This document shows positions 46,102 through 55,869 of a stretch of DNA of 64,000 nucleotides, piece after piece; the stretch's first letter is position 1; every line of letters starts with the position of its first letter. The notes under the pieces were generated by a model that did no database searches, was not told the DNA's origin, and worked only from the letters and a program-made list of their open reading frames with translations. The DNA is from Candidatus Latescibacterota bacterium (GTDB lineage: Bacteria > Latescibacterota > UBA2968 > GCA-2709665). The DNA lies in NCBI GenBank assembly GCA_021295655.1, contig JAGWBX010000064.1, forward strand, positions 1 through 64,000, written 5' to 3'. The position numbers and the translations under genes are program-made.

Positions 46102-46924
46102 TGAAATTGCCCCTCTGGTCGGGATAGAATCTGAACCGCGCCGACGTCTTCAGATAATGGGGCAGGTGGTGCCAGGAACTGCCTCTGACCACGCGGAACG
46201 TGCCGGACGCCGGACCCGATGGATCCTCCCTGGGACTTCGGCCGTAGTACGTATCGTCGTACCAGTCGCTGCACCACTCCCACGCGTTGCCCGCCATATC
46301 CAGCAACCCGTAAGGACTCGCGCCCCGGGGCCTTGAACCCACGGGCATGGTATGGCAGAACTCCCCGGGCACCGGCCCGGCGGATGGATTGGCCCAATTC
46401 GTGCGGCCGCACCTCCCGCCCAGGTCCATGACTGCGTATTCCCCTCCGGGCGCTTCCTCACCCCACGGGTAGGTGCGTCCGTCCGTCCCCCGGGCCGCTT
46501 TTTCCCACTGTGCCTCCGTGGGTAGCCGTCCGCCCCGCCACCTGCAGTAGGCGTCGGCTTCCGCCCACGTAATGCCCACTACCGGCTGGCGGTCATTGGA
46601 AAACATCGGATTTCCGGTTTCCGGCGGTAACGATGCCCCCGTCGCGCGTGCATACGCGCGGAACTGAGCGTTGGTCACCTCATATTTGTCAATATAAAAT
46701 GCACTGAGATACACGACGTGCGCCGGGCCCTCGGGGTCGAAACCCTGATTGGTGCCCATCAGGAAATCACCTGCGTTTACAACCAGCATCGTGTCCACGG
46801 TACCCGCCGGCGTGTGGTCCAGGAAAACCCCCTCGGGCAGTTCTTCCAGGAGGGATTCTCCGCTGCACGCGGCGCACACCAGCAGAACATACCAGGCGCC
46901 CAGCCACCGCTTGCACAGGCGCAT
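46067..46924 (-). CDS. FGE-sulfatase (SUMF1)-domain lipoprotein 1
   Basis: A 285-aa protein whose ATG 46924 lies two bases after the stop of the previous gene. The N-terminus MRLCKRWLGAWYVLLVCAAC is a lipoprotein-type signal. From about residue 42 the SUMF1 fold follows: VNAGDFLMGTNQGFDPEGP, AFYIDKYEVTNAQF, VVGITWAEADAYCRWRGGRLPTEAQWE, AGNAWEWCSDWY, VVRGSSWHH and GFRCVRD. The family includes formylglycine-generating enzymes, but many members are not, and no sulfatase gene is nearby. It was probably anchored in a membrane facing the periplasm or surface. It overlaps the next TPR gene by 35 bases. Confidence 0.83.
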   Translation of the reverse strand: MRLCKRWLGAWYVLLVCAACSGESLLEELPEGVFLDHTPAGTVDTMLVVNAGDFLMGTNQGFDPEGPAHVVYLSAFYIDKYEVTNAQFRAYARATGASLPPETGNPMFSNDRQPVVGITWAEADAYCRWRGGRLPTEAQWEKAARGTDGRTYPWGEEAPGGEYAVMDLGGRCGRTNWANPSAGPVPGEFCHTMPVGSRPRGASPYGLLDMAGNAWEWCSDWYDDTYYGRSPREDPSGPASGTFRVVRGSSWHHLPHYLKTSARFRFYPDQRGNFIGFRCVRDVHQ

Positions 46925-46926
46925 GC

Positions 46927-47814
46927 TCAGTTTACGTCCCTTGCGCAGCGGACGCCCCATCCGTCCGTGGCGCCCGTGGGATCGGACCAGCTGCGATAGG
47001 TGATGCTGAGCTTGTTTGGATCCTGTCCTGCAGCAGTCCGCCAGGACCCGCCGCGAAGAACGCGGAATTTCCCCTGCTCCGGTCCCGAAGGGCCGATGGT
47101 TGCCGCCACTTTGTAATACTCGGCATCATAGTAGTCCGCGCACCACTCCCACACGTTTCCCACCAGGTCCATCGCCCCGTAAAAACTGACGCCTTCCGGG
47201 TAGTTTCCCACAGGCGCCAGGGTATTGTCGTACCCGTCGTCGCCGTCCCTGTAATTCGCCCTGGACCCGTTCAGTCCCTTGTTCCAGGGATACGGCTCTC
47301 TTGCCTCGTCGCCGCGTGCGGTCTTCTCCCATTCCGCTTCGGTCGGCAGCCTGGCGCCGCGCCAGGCGCAATAGGCGGCCGCGTCGAGCCATTTGATACC
47401 CACAACCGGAAAGTTCGGCCTGGATTCCGCTCGCTCGGGCCAGTCGCCGATTCCGTTCGTGGACCCATGGCTGGCCGGCGTATGCCGTTCGCGGTTGCCG
47501 CCGTCCGGAGCGACCCAGAATTGAAAATACCGGGCATTGGTCACTTCATACCGGTCTATATAGAATGCGCTCAGGTACACCTGCCGTGTCGGCTGCTGAT
47601 CCGCCGGCCCTATTTCCATGCCCATTGTGAAATGGCCGGCGGGCACCCGAACCATCTCAACACCGCCGAACAGCCGCACCAGGCCCACCGGAAGCGGTCG
47701 ATCCTGGTTCGGGTCCACTTCCTCCACGGCGCCGGTGGGCGGCTCATCCGCGCCGCCGCAAGCCGCAACGAACCACCACATGAGATATATGCACGAGTAT
47801 CTGATGGCACGCAT
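46927..47814 (-). CDS. FGE-sulfatase (SUMF1)-domain lipoprotein 2
   Basis: A 295-aa paralog of the next gene. The start ATG 47814 (GGGGTGG upstream) gives a lipoprotein signal ending FVAAC; longer versions of the frame are not supported. Domain landmarks are VPAGHFTMGMEIGPA, AFYIDRYEVTNARY, VVGIKWLDAAAYCAWRGARL, PTEAEWEKTARG, VGNVWEWCADYYD, VLRGGSWRTA and GVRCARD. The two copies keep the same order but have diverged widely, so they likely have separate partners. It sits 203 bases after the PorV-like gene and within the same operon. Confidence 0.83.
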   Translation of the reverse strand: MRAIRYSCIYLMWWFVAACGGADEPPTGAVEEVDPNQDRPLPVGLVRLFGGVEMVRVPAGHFTMGMEIGPADQQPTRQVYLSAFYIDRYEVTNARYFQFWVAPDGGNRERHTPASHGSTNGIGDWPERAESRPNFPVVGIKWLDAAAYCAWRGARLPTEAEWEKTARGDEAREPYPWNKGLNGSRANYRDGDDGYDNTLAPVGNYPEGVSFYGAMDLVGNVWEWCADYYDAEYYKVAATIGPSGPEQGKFRVLRGGSWRTAAGQDPNKLSITYRSWSDPTGATDGWGVRCARDVN

Positions 47815-48017
47815 AACCACCCCGCGCCGGGTTGATACCATAGCCGCCCTGTCGGTCGCCGACCGCCCGTACCTCTCCTCTTCCAATACCGGCCGTGTGT
47901 CAATAACAAAACGGCGGCCAATGCCCCTTCCCGCCGACCCGGCCGGAGACACATTGCGCCGCCGTTAGCGCTGCCTGCGTCTAGTGGCCCCAACCTGGGC
48001 CACCATGAAATCTGAAC

Positions 48018-48980
48018 CTAAAAAGAGCCGCCAATACTGAACCGGATCGGTGCGTCCAGCAACTCGCCGACGTCGGTATAGGCAACGTCAACCAACACCG
48101 TCCGGCCGCCCCAGTTGCCCTTGAAGCCCGCGCCGAAGCTGAAACTTTCCAGGTCGTGATTGAACCTGTATCCGGCGCGCAGGGCCACTGCATTGGAAAG
48201 CCAGAGTTCACTGCCGATCTGCCACCGCTGTTCGTAGTCGACCTGATAGGAACTGCCGAACGCGACGGTCAGGTAATTCGGTTCGTCCATCTCACCAAGA
48301 ATCTCCATGGCCACGCCGATATCGAAATTCATCGGCATCAGGAATTTCTGGTCTTCCGCCAGCACCTTGGTGTCCGGCCCGAAGTTCCGCATGGCCAGGG
48401 CGATGCGTGAACTGCGAAAACCGGTATAAAAGTGGGTGCCGGCGTCCAGAACGAGGGAGGTCATGTTGTCTACGTGCAGGGTCTCGGAGACATACACCAC
48501 CCGCACGCCCAGGCCCAGCTTGTCGGTTGCGTGAAACGCGTACGCCACGCCAACCGCCGTTCCCCCGCCCTTGACCATTTCCCCTGTCCCCTCGGGGTTG
48601 AATATGGTCCGTACGTAGTTCACCACACTCACGCCCAGCACGCCCCAGCCCGTCCTGTAGGCAAACGCGCCGCTGTAGAACCCCGTGTCAACCAGCCACC
48701 GGGTATGGGAAAGCTGGTACCCGAAACGCTTCAGGTGGACCAGGCCGGCCGGGTTGGCAAAAATCGCGTTGATGTCGTTCGACACGGCCGTAAACGCATC
48801 TCCCATACCGGCAGCACGTGTGGACTGCGTCACCTTCATCCACGGAAACGACGCCAGTCCCAGTTTTCGGAAATCCTCGGACTTCAGGATCTCGGGTACG
48901 TCTCGCGCTTCCGCGGGCGTACCCCAGAATGCGCCGGCCGCGAGAACGGTCATCAGTGTCATGCATAGTATCCGCTTCAT
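48018..48980 (-). CDS. PorV/PorQ-family outer-membrane barrel
   Basis: A 320-aa protein with a signal peptide (MKRILCMTLMTVLAAGAFWG, then TPAEA). The segment STRAAGMGDAFTAVSNDINA, then FANPAGL, is the PorV/PorQ signature. It is followed by regularly spaced amphipathic strands ending DAPIRFSIGGSF. AAGGAG precedes ATG 48980. PorV is a shuttle and attachment partner of type IX secretion in Bacteroidota, and related barrels occur through the FCB group. The neighbouring secreted protein has a C-terminal sorting-type end, which supports a secretion or surface-attachment role. Confidence 0.83.
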   Translation of the reverse strand: MKRILCMTLMTVLAAGAFWGTPAEARDVPEILKSEDFRKLGLASFPWMKVTQSTRAAGMGDAFTAVSNDINAIFANPAGLVHLKRFGYQLSHTRWLVDTGFYSGAFAYRTGWGVLGVSVVNYVRTIFNPEGTGEMVKGGGTAVGVAYAFHATDKLGLGVRVVYVSETLHVDNMTSLVLDAGTHFYTGFRSSRIALAMRNFGPDTKVLAEDQKFLMPMNFDIGVAMEILGEMDEPNYLTVAFGSSYQVDYEQRWQIGSELWLSNAVALRAGYRFNHDLESFSFGAGFKGNWGGRTVLVDVAYTDVGELLDAPIRFSIGGSF

Positions 48981-49017
48981 AAGCTTATCGCTCCTTCCCG
49001 GAATTACCGCACGCCGG

Positions 49018-51450
49018 CTATCGGATGACCATGAATTTCCCTATCCGCTTTTTCCCCATGCTTTCGGAGACGAGAGATTCCACAACGAAGAAGTAGACGC
49101 CCGCCGAAATCGATCCCGTGCCCAGCGACATCGCCAGCTGGTCCCACTGCGCTTCGCCCAGCCAGACGTTCGGATCGTCGGGCGCATCCGTGCGGTCGTC
49201 GTGCAGAATCTTTCCGACCATGTCCCCCGCGCTGTTGAAGACGTAGATCCAGCACTTGCTCGGTACGTTCACAAAGCGGATCTGCGGTTTGCCCGGGTAT
49301 TGCAGGTTGGCGTCGCCAACCCGGAACGGATTGGGCACCACAAAGACCTCTCTGCCCAACGCCTCGGTCTCGCCAACCGCGGGCTGCTTCGGGCTGAAAA
49401 ACGGCGGCTTGCGCTGGGACCTCGCCCACTGGCCGCCTTCCAGACCGGCCTTCACCTGCGCCTGCACCAGGGCGGGGAGCGTGGCCATGGTGCCCACGCG
49501 GCCCATCCAGTCTTCGTGGCCGTTTGCAAACGGCCTCACCGAATACCAGTAGTTGAAGCCGGCTACCGACTCAACGTCCGTAAACGTATTCGTCCCTACA
49601 GGAACCTCGCCGACCCTTGTCCAGGGCCCGTCCGGGTTCCATTCGGACCTGTAGATGCGGTAACCCGCCACGTCCTGCGCCTCCGCGCCTATATAGTCCG
49701 GGTTTATTGCGCCGTCGGCCGAGTTCCAGGTGAGCAGGTTCTGCGCGTCCGGACTGTTTGTCACCGCCACGTACACGTCCGGCGGCGAATCCGGCACGTC
49801 GTATTCATTATCATAAGCCCACTTCGCGCGCTTGAAGAATTCGACCATCCATTCCTCGCCCTTCTTCAGGCCGTCGAAGTCGTACAGGTGCGACCGTGTC
49901 CAGGTGTAGAGGTCGCTCTCTCCGGCGCCCGATCCGCCCACCCAGGCCACCACCAGCTTGGCCTTATCGCCGGGGCCCAGCGAGTACGGGCCGAAGGTCT
50001 GAGCGCTATAATGCACGCCGATCTCGCCCGGATTGGCCTGAAAGCCCGATTCTGCAATCATATTGAACATGGTCTCCCGGTCGTGAGCGCCGGGCCGGGG
50101 GTCTTCGGACACCGTGGTGCTTTCGATCCGCCAGAAGCGCACGGCATGGGGCTGGTCGCCCTGGGGCTGGACGTACTTCCCGGCGTCACGGGTATTGAAC
50201 CCCCAGTCGCCGCCGTCCTCATACGCAAGCGGACCGAAGCCCATATACTGATAAGACGTGAATTCGCCGTCCTTGCGGCCCGTATCGCAAGAGGGCGAAA
50301 TAATCAGCCGATTGACGGGATCGCCGGTATCGTCCCACGGAAACTCCGGACTGTCGCCGTCCCAGTCCACGATCATCTTCAGCCCTTTGGCCGGGCCCGA
50401 GTAGCCGGCATTCTCCGTATAGACGGTCCAGTCGTCGAGACCGCCAACGTTGTACCAGTGCCAGCTATCCGACCGGTTATAGTGGGATAGGCCCGCGTCC
50501 GAGATCATCCAGGCGCCAATAATTGGAACGTAGACGTCATTCAGCATTGCCGAAGGCAGGTCCCTCTCGCCGTCGCCGTCGCTGTCACCCGTGTTCTCGA
50601 TCTCGATCTCGGTAATGATGAAGTCGTCCCACGCGGGGTAGCTCCAGGCCATCGTGCGCCGTGTAAAGGTAACGCCGGCAAGCGTGGTCCACTTGGTGAC
50701 GATGATCTCTTCGGGCCATTCGTCGGAACGGGAAGACGGCGCGGCGGGAGGCCCCGCAGTCGCGTATTCCCCCCACGACCAGTTGCTGATCCTCACGGGA
50801 TCTCTGTTCAGCGGCGCCTCGGACAGGATCTGCGCCAGGTTCTCGCTCCAGGTGGGCGCGTAGTACCACGGCGCGCCTTTACGCCAGTCCTGGCCCGGAT
50901 TCTCGGCGGAGGACGGCTGCACCCGGATCTCCCCGCCCAGGTATTGCAGTTCCTCGTCCATGGACGGGTCCGCCACCATGGGCATAATCTCGTCGAGCAT
51001 GTCCGAGCGCGGTCCGGTCAGTACCACGTAGAACCCGTTCTTGGAAAAATTATCGTAGGCTCTCGAGCCAGCGTAACTGGACGGAAGGCGCACCGCAAGG
51101 CCGATGCCCTCCCCGTGCGACGTACTCTCGATTCGCCCTTCGCTGTTGCAGTCGACGCGGAAGAAGGGCAACTGGCTGGCCCAGCCCTGGCCCGTAATGA
51201 TGTCCCCGCCCACGGTGGCGGGGTACACCATACTGGAAGATCGCGAGAGCGCCGCGCCGATGGAGCCTCCCTGCGTGCCCAGATTGGTCACGGACGTATA
51301 CAGCATTCCGCGCTCCAGAGCGCCCCTGCCGGCGGAACCGGGGTGATTCGCCTGGCCCCGAACCTCTCCGGACCAGCTTATCGCCAGGACTGCTGCGAAC
51401 GCCCATCCACCGCACCCTTTCAGGACGGTGCTCATACGGTTCGAACGCAT
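49018..51450 (-). CDS. Large secreted protein with FlgD/type IX-like C-terminal end
   Basis: An 810-aa protein. The start ATG 51450 has GAGGAGG at ideal spacing; the next residues give a signal peptide (ending SWSGEVRGQA). The body is beta-rich. A fibronectin type III-like stretch appears at about 600-690 (VAGYRIYRSEWNPDGPW and VESVAGFNYWYSVRPF). The C-terminal segment PNPFRVGDANLQYPGKPQIR, then WIYVFNSAGDMVGKIL and ending GKKRIGKFMVIR, resembles FlgD-Ig/type IX sorting domains. It lies between the PorV-like barrel and the TonB receptor and is probably a surface protein delivered by that system. No enzyme motif is visible. Confidence 0.75.
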   Translation of the reverse strand: MRSNRMSTVLKGCGGWAFAAVLAISWSGEVRGQANHPGSAGRGALERGMLYTSVTNLGTQGGSIGAALSRSSSMVYPATVGGDIITGQGWASQLPFFRVDCNSEGRIESTSHGEGIGLAVRLPSSYAGSRAYDNFSKNGFYVVLTGPRSDMLDEIMPMVADPSMDEELQYLGGEIRVQPSSAENPGQDWRKGAPWYYAPTWSENLAQILSEAPLNRDPVRISNWSWGEYATAGPPAAPSSRSDEWPEEIIVTKWTTLAGVTFTRRTMAWSYPAWDDFIITEIEIENTGDSDGDGERDLPSAMLNDVYVPIIGAWMISDAGLSHYNRSDSWHWYNVGGLDDWTVYTENAGYSGPAKGLKMIVDWDGDSPEFPWDDTGDPVNRLIISPSCDTGRKDGEFTSYQYMGFGPLAYEDGGDWGFNTRDAGKYVQPQGDQPHAVRFWRIESTTVSEDPRPGAHDRETMFNMIAESGFQANPGEIGVHYSAQTFGPYSLGPGDKAKLVVAWVGGSGAGESDLYTWTRSHLYDFDGLKKGEEWMVEFFKRAKWAYDNEYDVPDSPPDVYVAVTNSPDAQNLLTWNSADGAINPDYIGAEAQDVAGYRIYRSEWNPDGPWTRVGEVPVGTNTFTDVESVAGFNYWYSVRPFANGHEDWMGRVGTMATLPALVQAQVKAGLEGGQWARSQRKPPFFSPKQPAVGETEALGREVFVVPNPFRVGDANLQYPGKPQIRFVNVPSKCWIYVFNSAGDMVGKILHDDRTDAPDDPNVWLGEAQWDQLAMSLGTGSISAGVYFFVVESLVSESMGKKRIGKFMVIR

Positions 51451-51498
51451 CGTATCCTCCTCAGCGTTGATAGGTCCACAATAAAGAATCGCATAGCA

Positions 51499-51529
51499 GC
51501 GGGAGCCCGGGCAACCGCGGGCCCCCCGC
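51499..51529 (-). terminator. Intercistronic GC hairpin after the TonB receptor gene
   Basis: gcggg and gcccg pair with cgggc and cccgc across a short loop, with small bulges. It lies about 40 bases after the receptor stop and before the next gene. There is no T-run; it may tune the amount of downstream message. Confidence 0.4.
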
Positions 51530-51562
51530 TTATTCATGGCGTGACGTCGGTGCCGGAATGGA

Positions 51563-54500
51563 TCAGAACTGCATTCTCAGACCCATTTCCATGCGCCGGG
51601 GATGGTTGTAGAAACTCCGGTCGCCCGTATCTCCGTACAGGAGGAAGTGAGAGTTGTCCGGGCGGGCCGTATGCAGACCCCAGTTGGTCCAGTCGGTGGT
51701 ATTGTATGAACTGTCGTCCTTCTGGTTGAACAGATTCCGCACCTCTAGGAAGAGGCTCACGTCGCCGCGGCCATGGCCGAACGGAAAGCGCTTTTCGATG
51801 GCGAAATCGGTCCAGGTACGTATGGGACGCAGCCGCCGTTCGCGGCCGGAATTCGGCGGCGTGTACCAGAACGAACCCGTGTTCTGCATGCGCCAGAGCA
51901 GGTTCACCCGCCAGTTGGCAAGGAACTTGCTACCGAACACCTTGAAATCGGGGCCGTAGTCTCCCGGCGTGAGGTAGAGGAACTGCAGGCTCCCCTGGTT
52001 GCGGATGTCGCCGCCGTCGGCGTTCAGCCCGGTCTGATAACCCCGTGCCCACACGTGAATGTGGTCCAGTTCGAAATCGTCCAGACCGATAAGCCCGTAT
52101 TCCCGGGCCGTCATCCGGGTCTGCTCGTATCCTCTGCCTCCCGGATTGCCGTCCCGCAGGGCAATGCTCCGGATTGCATTGTTGGCGGTGTGTCCGATCT
52201 CCCGGATCTGATCCACCGTGAGGGGAACGGGCACCTCAACGCCGTTCTCCACCCTGTATTCGTACCAGTACCGCCCGCTGGCGATGTACATAGAGTCGGG
52301 ATACAGGAAGTTGAACCAGGCGTCGAAGTTGCCCCATCCGGCCTGCGCCCACGTCATATTGTAGGCCACGTTGATGGCGAAGTTGTGGCTGAGCGGCTTC
52401 CGCACGGAAAGTTCCAGACCTCGCTGCTCTTCAAACCCGTTGTTGTGCAGGATCCGGGCGTAGGGATGCACCCAGCCGGGCCTGTGAGGCGCGTAAAAGC
52501 GCACGTCTGAATGGTAATGGTACTGGTCCTTCGCGCTCTTGTAATACAGCGCGATCGCGCCGGTGTAATCCTGTACGAAGTTCCAGTCCGCCCCAACCTC
52601 CATCGACACGGTCTTTTCGGGTCGGATTTCGGTGGTCCCCTGCCCACTGCGTATCGGGTAGGACGGACGCATGGCGTTGTAGCGCTCACCCGGGTCGATC
52701 GCCCCGTTCCCGTTCCAGTCCTGGTCCGGTCCCGAAGTCCGCCAGTCCCCGTTGAACAGGTAATAGATGTCCGGATAGGCCAGGAACAGACCCGCGAAAT
52801 AGTGCATGGACGACCGTGCCGTGATGGGATGGGACACCCCCACCCGCGGGCTGAAGTTCTTGAACACCACCGGCTCTCGGTGCGGCGCATTCTGGAACCG
52901 CAATGGCGAATTGTACATGGGCGAGAACGCATACGCGCCCGAAGCCGGGAAATTGGAGACCGGATCGAACAGGTCCAGGCGAAGGCCGGCATTGATGACC
53001 ATACCTTCGAACTCCATCTTGTCCTGGGCGTAAATGGCAAGGTGCTGGGGCTTGACCGGCTCTCCGATCACGCCCTGTGCGCCCGCAAACTCCAGCCGCC
53101 TGGCCTGCGCGCTCTCTCCGGTGTAGCGGGTAAGATACATGCTGTACTTGATGAATTCGAAACCGGCCTTCACGAAATGCCCCTTGGTGATCTGGCTGGC
53201 CAGATCCAGCTTCACCTGATACCGCTTCCTGTCGGCAACCTGGTAATGGCGAACCTCCCGGTCCACGGCGAACCAGCCGTCCGCATCCGTACGCACGTCC
53301 GACGTTCTCTCCGCGATATCGCTGGTATCGTCCACGGTTGAGTACCGCGATATCCGGAGGTCGTAGAACGTCCTGGGCGAGAGAGAATGGGTGATGGCCA
53401 GGTATTGCATATTATGGTTCGTGCTCATCTTGCCCGCCGCGCTCCAGTCCGCAGGCAGGAAGATGTTCTTCCCGCTGTCCAGCAGACCACGGATGACGCC
53501 GCTGGAGGTCCCCGCGGACCGTTCGTTCCGCCAGGAATCCCGGTCCGTTCCGATAAACTTCCTGTTGTACTCGAACAGACCGCCGACCTTCATTTTAACG
53601 TTTTCGGACGCGCGGACAGTGACGCTGTACGATCCCTGGTAGTTATTCAAGGAAGGCACAAACCGCCCGATGTCGTCATAGTAGCCCCGCTCCGTCCCCG
53701 AGGGATAGATGGGCGCCATCCGGGCGGTCTTGCCCGAAACGATGAACGAAGCGCTCCTGGAAAGCGGCCCCGAGACGTTTCCCTCCACCTCGTGGCCGGT
53801 GATTTCGTCGTAATCCGCGCGCTGGTGGACGAGTCGACCCGTTTCCGGGTCCCGCTCGTTCTGCCACTCGCCCTCGCCCCATTTCATTTTGTCGAGATGC
53901 ATCGGGCTTTCGTAAACGTTTGCGCCCCAGTGTTTCTGCCCCGGTGGCGTGCGCCGGTACTCCGCCCATCCGTGGAAGTTCTGGCTCCCGTCTTTCGTAA
54001 TGATGCTGATGACGCCGGCCTGGGCGTTGCCGTACTCGGCGTTCATCCCGCCCGTAACCACGGAAATCTCCTGGACGGTCGACCGGTTGATCGCCTTCCA
54101 GTTGTGGGATCCGGCGCCGTCGCTGTTCACGATTTTTACACCGTCAACGTAATAGGCCACGTCGCCGCCCGTGCGGCTCCGCCATTCCCCGGGCCTGTTG
54201 CTGCCCCGCATGCGGTCGGATCCGTCGAGGTGCACGCCCGGCTGGAGCGTGATCATCTCGCTGGTGGTGCGCACGATGGGGAGTTGCTCGATCTCATCGG
54301 CGCCAACGATGTACTTGCTGAAGGTCTTGTCGACCTCCACCGGAGGGCGTTCCGCCTTGACAACCATCTCCCCCAGTTCCAGCGTCGCCTCCTCGAGCCT
54401 GAAATCGACTTCCGTGGTCACGTCGGCCTGCACGCGCACGTCCGTCAGCGACTCGGTCTGATAGCCGATCAGGGACGCCTTCAAGGTATAGAGTCCGGGA

Positions 54501-54712
54501 TCGGCGCGGAGAATCACGTAGAACCCTTCCCCATCTGCGGTGGACCCGATATTCTGTCCCTCGATGACCACGTTGGCGCCGGGCAGCGGCTCTCCCTGAT
54601 TGTCAAGGACCTTTCCTACGATCTTTCCGGTCGTGCCGGCCCAGGCGCTACCACTCAATGCCAGTGCCGTACAGAGGGCAAGAACTCCTAAAAACAAAAT
54701 GCACTTCTTCAT
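51563..54712 (-). CDS. TonB-dependent receptor with carboxypeptidase-like N-domain
   Basis: A 1049-aa outer-membrane receptor. It has a signal peptide (ending SGSAWA), then a CarboxypepD_reg-like domain (about 29-110, GKIVGKVLDNQGEPLPGANV). The plug follows, with LPIVRTTSEMITLQPGVHLD, RTGGDVAYYVDGVKIVN and NAEYGNAQAGVISIITKDGS. A 22-strand-type barrel ends in RMEMGLRMQF, the aromatic end expected of an outer-membrane barrel. AGGAGG precedes ATG 54712. It resembles SusC-like and oar-like receptors, but no SusD gene follows. Likely ligands are glycan fragments or peptides; the ligand is unknown. Confidence 0.88.
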   Translation of the reverse strand: MKKCILFLGVLALCTALALSGSAWAGTTGKIVGKVLDNQGEPLPGANVVIEGQNIGSTADGEGFYVILRADPGLYTLKASLIGYQTESLTDVRVQADVTTEVDFRLEEATLELGEMVVKAERPPVEVDKTFSKYIVGADEIEQLPIVRTTSEMITLQPGVHLDGSDRMRGSNRPGEWRSRTGGDVAYYVDGVKIVNSDGAGSHNWKAINRSTVQEISVVTGGMNAEYGNAQAGVISIITKDGSQNFHGWAEYRRTPPGQKHWGANVYESPMHLDKMKWGEGEWQNERDPETGRLVHQRADYDEITGHEVEGNVSGPLSRSASFIVSGKTARMAPIYPSGTERGYYDDIGRFVPSLNNYQGSYSVTVRASENVKMKVGGLFEYNRKFIGTDRDSWRNERSAGTSSGVIRGLLDSGKNIFLPADWSAAGKMSTNHNMQYLAITHSLSPRTFYDLRISRYSTVDDTSDIAERTSDVRTDADGWFAVDREVRHYQVADRKRYQVKLDLASQITKGHFVKAGFEFIKYSMYLTRYTGESAQARRLEFAGAQGVIGEPVKPQHLAIYAQDKMEFEGMVINAGLRLDLFDPVSNFPASGAYAFSPMYNSPLRFQNAPHREPVVFKNFSPRVGVSHPITARSSMHYFAGLFLAYPDIYYLFNGDWRTSGPDQDWNGNGAIDPGERYNAMRPSYPIRSGQGTTEIRPEKTVSMEVGADWNFVQDYTGAIALYYKSAKDQYHYHSDVRFYAPHRPGWVHPYARILHNNGFEEQRGLELSVRKPLSHNFAINVAYNMTWAQAGWGNFDAWFNFLYPDSMYIASGRYWYEYRVENGVEVPVPLTVDQIREIGHTANNAIRSIALRDGNPGGRGYEQTRMTAREYGLIGLDDFELDHIHVWARGYQTGLNADGGDIRNQGSLQFLYLTPGDYGPDFKVFGSKFLANWRVNLLWRMQNTGSFWYTPPNSGRERRLRPIRTWTDFAIEKRFPFGHGRGDVSLFLEVRNLFNQKDDSSYNTTDWTNWGLHTARPDNSHFLLYGDTGDRSFYNHPRRMEMGLRMQF

Positions 54713-54813
54713 TGCGAAACCTCCTATTCATTGGTCTGCCTGCTTGACTGCGGCCCTGCATGCCCGTTCGGAATAACCTTCCTCCTTTCCTTAACGCAGA
54801 CACGCGAGGCGCG

Positions 54814-55560
54814 CTACTTTCTTCCCGATTCGTAGAATTTAACGGCCACCTCCAGATCCAGCATCTGCAGCAACGGCATCACGCCCTTGATGCCCCAGGC
54901 CTCCCGCGGGCCGAGCGTCCCCACGAGGAAATTGTGCTGAACCCGAAAATCGAGTGAAAAGTTGTTGGACATGAACCGTTCGACGCCAAACCCGAAATGG
55001 CCCCCGAGCGCCCACCGGCTCTCCACCACGGGCTCCAGGACCACGCTTGGATCCAGCATGTTCTCTTCCGAACCCTCGACCGGGATGCCCTTCTGCCCGG
55101 GATAAATCAGGCCGCTTACGCGATTGCTGTAGCTGTGAAATCCGCCACCGGCGACAACGTACGGGGACGTCGCCTGGTTATAGAACAGGCGGGATTTGTC
55201 GCCGAGCCGGAAGACCACGTTGCACAACACGCTGTTGATCCGCATGCTGGCATCGGATTCAGGGCTTGCATAATCCTTCGAGTCTTCGTTCCAGGTGAAC
55301 GTCTGACCCTCGATCTTGCCGTCGCTGTATTCGAGCCGGTGATACTCAAACTCAAGCGCGTTGTTGGCGGTCCGGTTGTAAACTACGCTGCCGCCCCAAC
55401 GTACGGCCTGTGTGTACCAGTTCGTCCGAAGCCCCATAACGGGCAGATTGTAGCCCAACAGCATCCGCCCGCCGATCCGGTCGAACTCCCGCGCGCCGGT
55501 ATCCGGTGCGAGAAGAGCCACCAGAAGCCCGGCAACTGACGCATACCTCCATGTGCCCAT
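54814..55560 (-). CDS. Small outer-membrane beta-barrel protein
   Basis: A 248-aa protein with a signal peptide (about 1-23, ending PDTGA) and alternating amphipathic strands ending VAVKFYESGRK. Similar strands include ALEFEYHRLEYSDG, YVVAGGGFHSYSN and LDFRVQHNFLVG. It has the size of OmpA/OmpW-type barrels. AAGGAGGG stands 6 bases before ATG 55560. It is the first gene of the surface operon, about 280 bases from the proposed promoter, and 101 bases before the TonB receptor. Its function cannot be assigned. Confidence 0.72.
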   Translation of the reverse strand: MGTWRYASVAGLLVALLAPDTGAREFDRIGGRMLLGYNLPVMGLRTNWYTQAVRWGGSVVYNRTANNALEFEYHRLEYSDGKIEGQTFTWNEDSKDYASPESDASMRINSVLCNVVFRLGDKSRLFYNQATSPYVVAGGGFHSYSNRVSGLIYPGQKGIPVEGSEENMLDPSVVLEPVVESRWALGGHFGFGVERFMSNNFSLDFRVQHNFLVGTLGPREAWGIKGVMPLLQMLDLEVAVKFYESGRK

Positions 55561-55839
55561 AGACTGCCCTCCTTATGATGGATCGGGCCGCACGATCGCC
55601 GCCGACATTTTCGCGAAACCCGGTCCGATTTCAATATTTCGGCTCAACCTGTCACCGACTCCCCCGCAAATACATTCGGTGTGACCTGGATGGCCGGTTC
55701 GGCGGCATCCGGAACGGGCGTCCGAAACCGCGGAGGAAGGACCAATTATTACAGATACGGCAAGACGGCGCCCCTCCCACAGAGAAAGCCCTCGCGATGC
55801 CGTTTCGATACCCGCACAATGACGCGGATACGCTACTAA

Positions 55840-55869
55840 TTCATATTATATATAGGCGTATTTTGTCAA
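55840..55869 (-). promoter_or_regulatory. Promoter of the surface operon
   Basis: On the minus strand TTGACA (55869-55864) is followed after 18 bases by TATGAA (55845-55840), in an AT-rich island. A perfect TATAAT also occurs but only 13 bases from the TTGACA. The leader to ATG 55560 would be about 270 bases. Confidence 0.5.

Noticed and set aside
48685-50490. 601-aa open frame on the plus strand
   Set aside because: Runs opposite the PorV-like and secreted-protein genes, both of which have clear signals and families.
55851-55869. Perfect TATAAT 13 bases after TTGACA
   Set aside because: A 13-base spacer is too short for a sigma70-type promoter; the TATGAA 18 bases away is the better -10.
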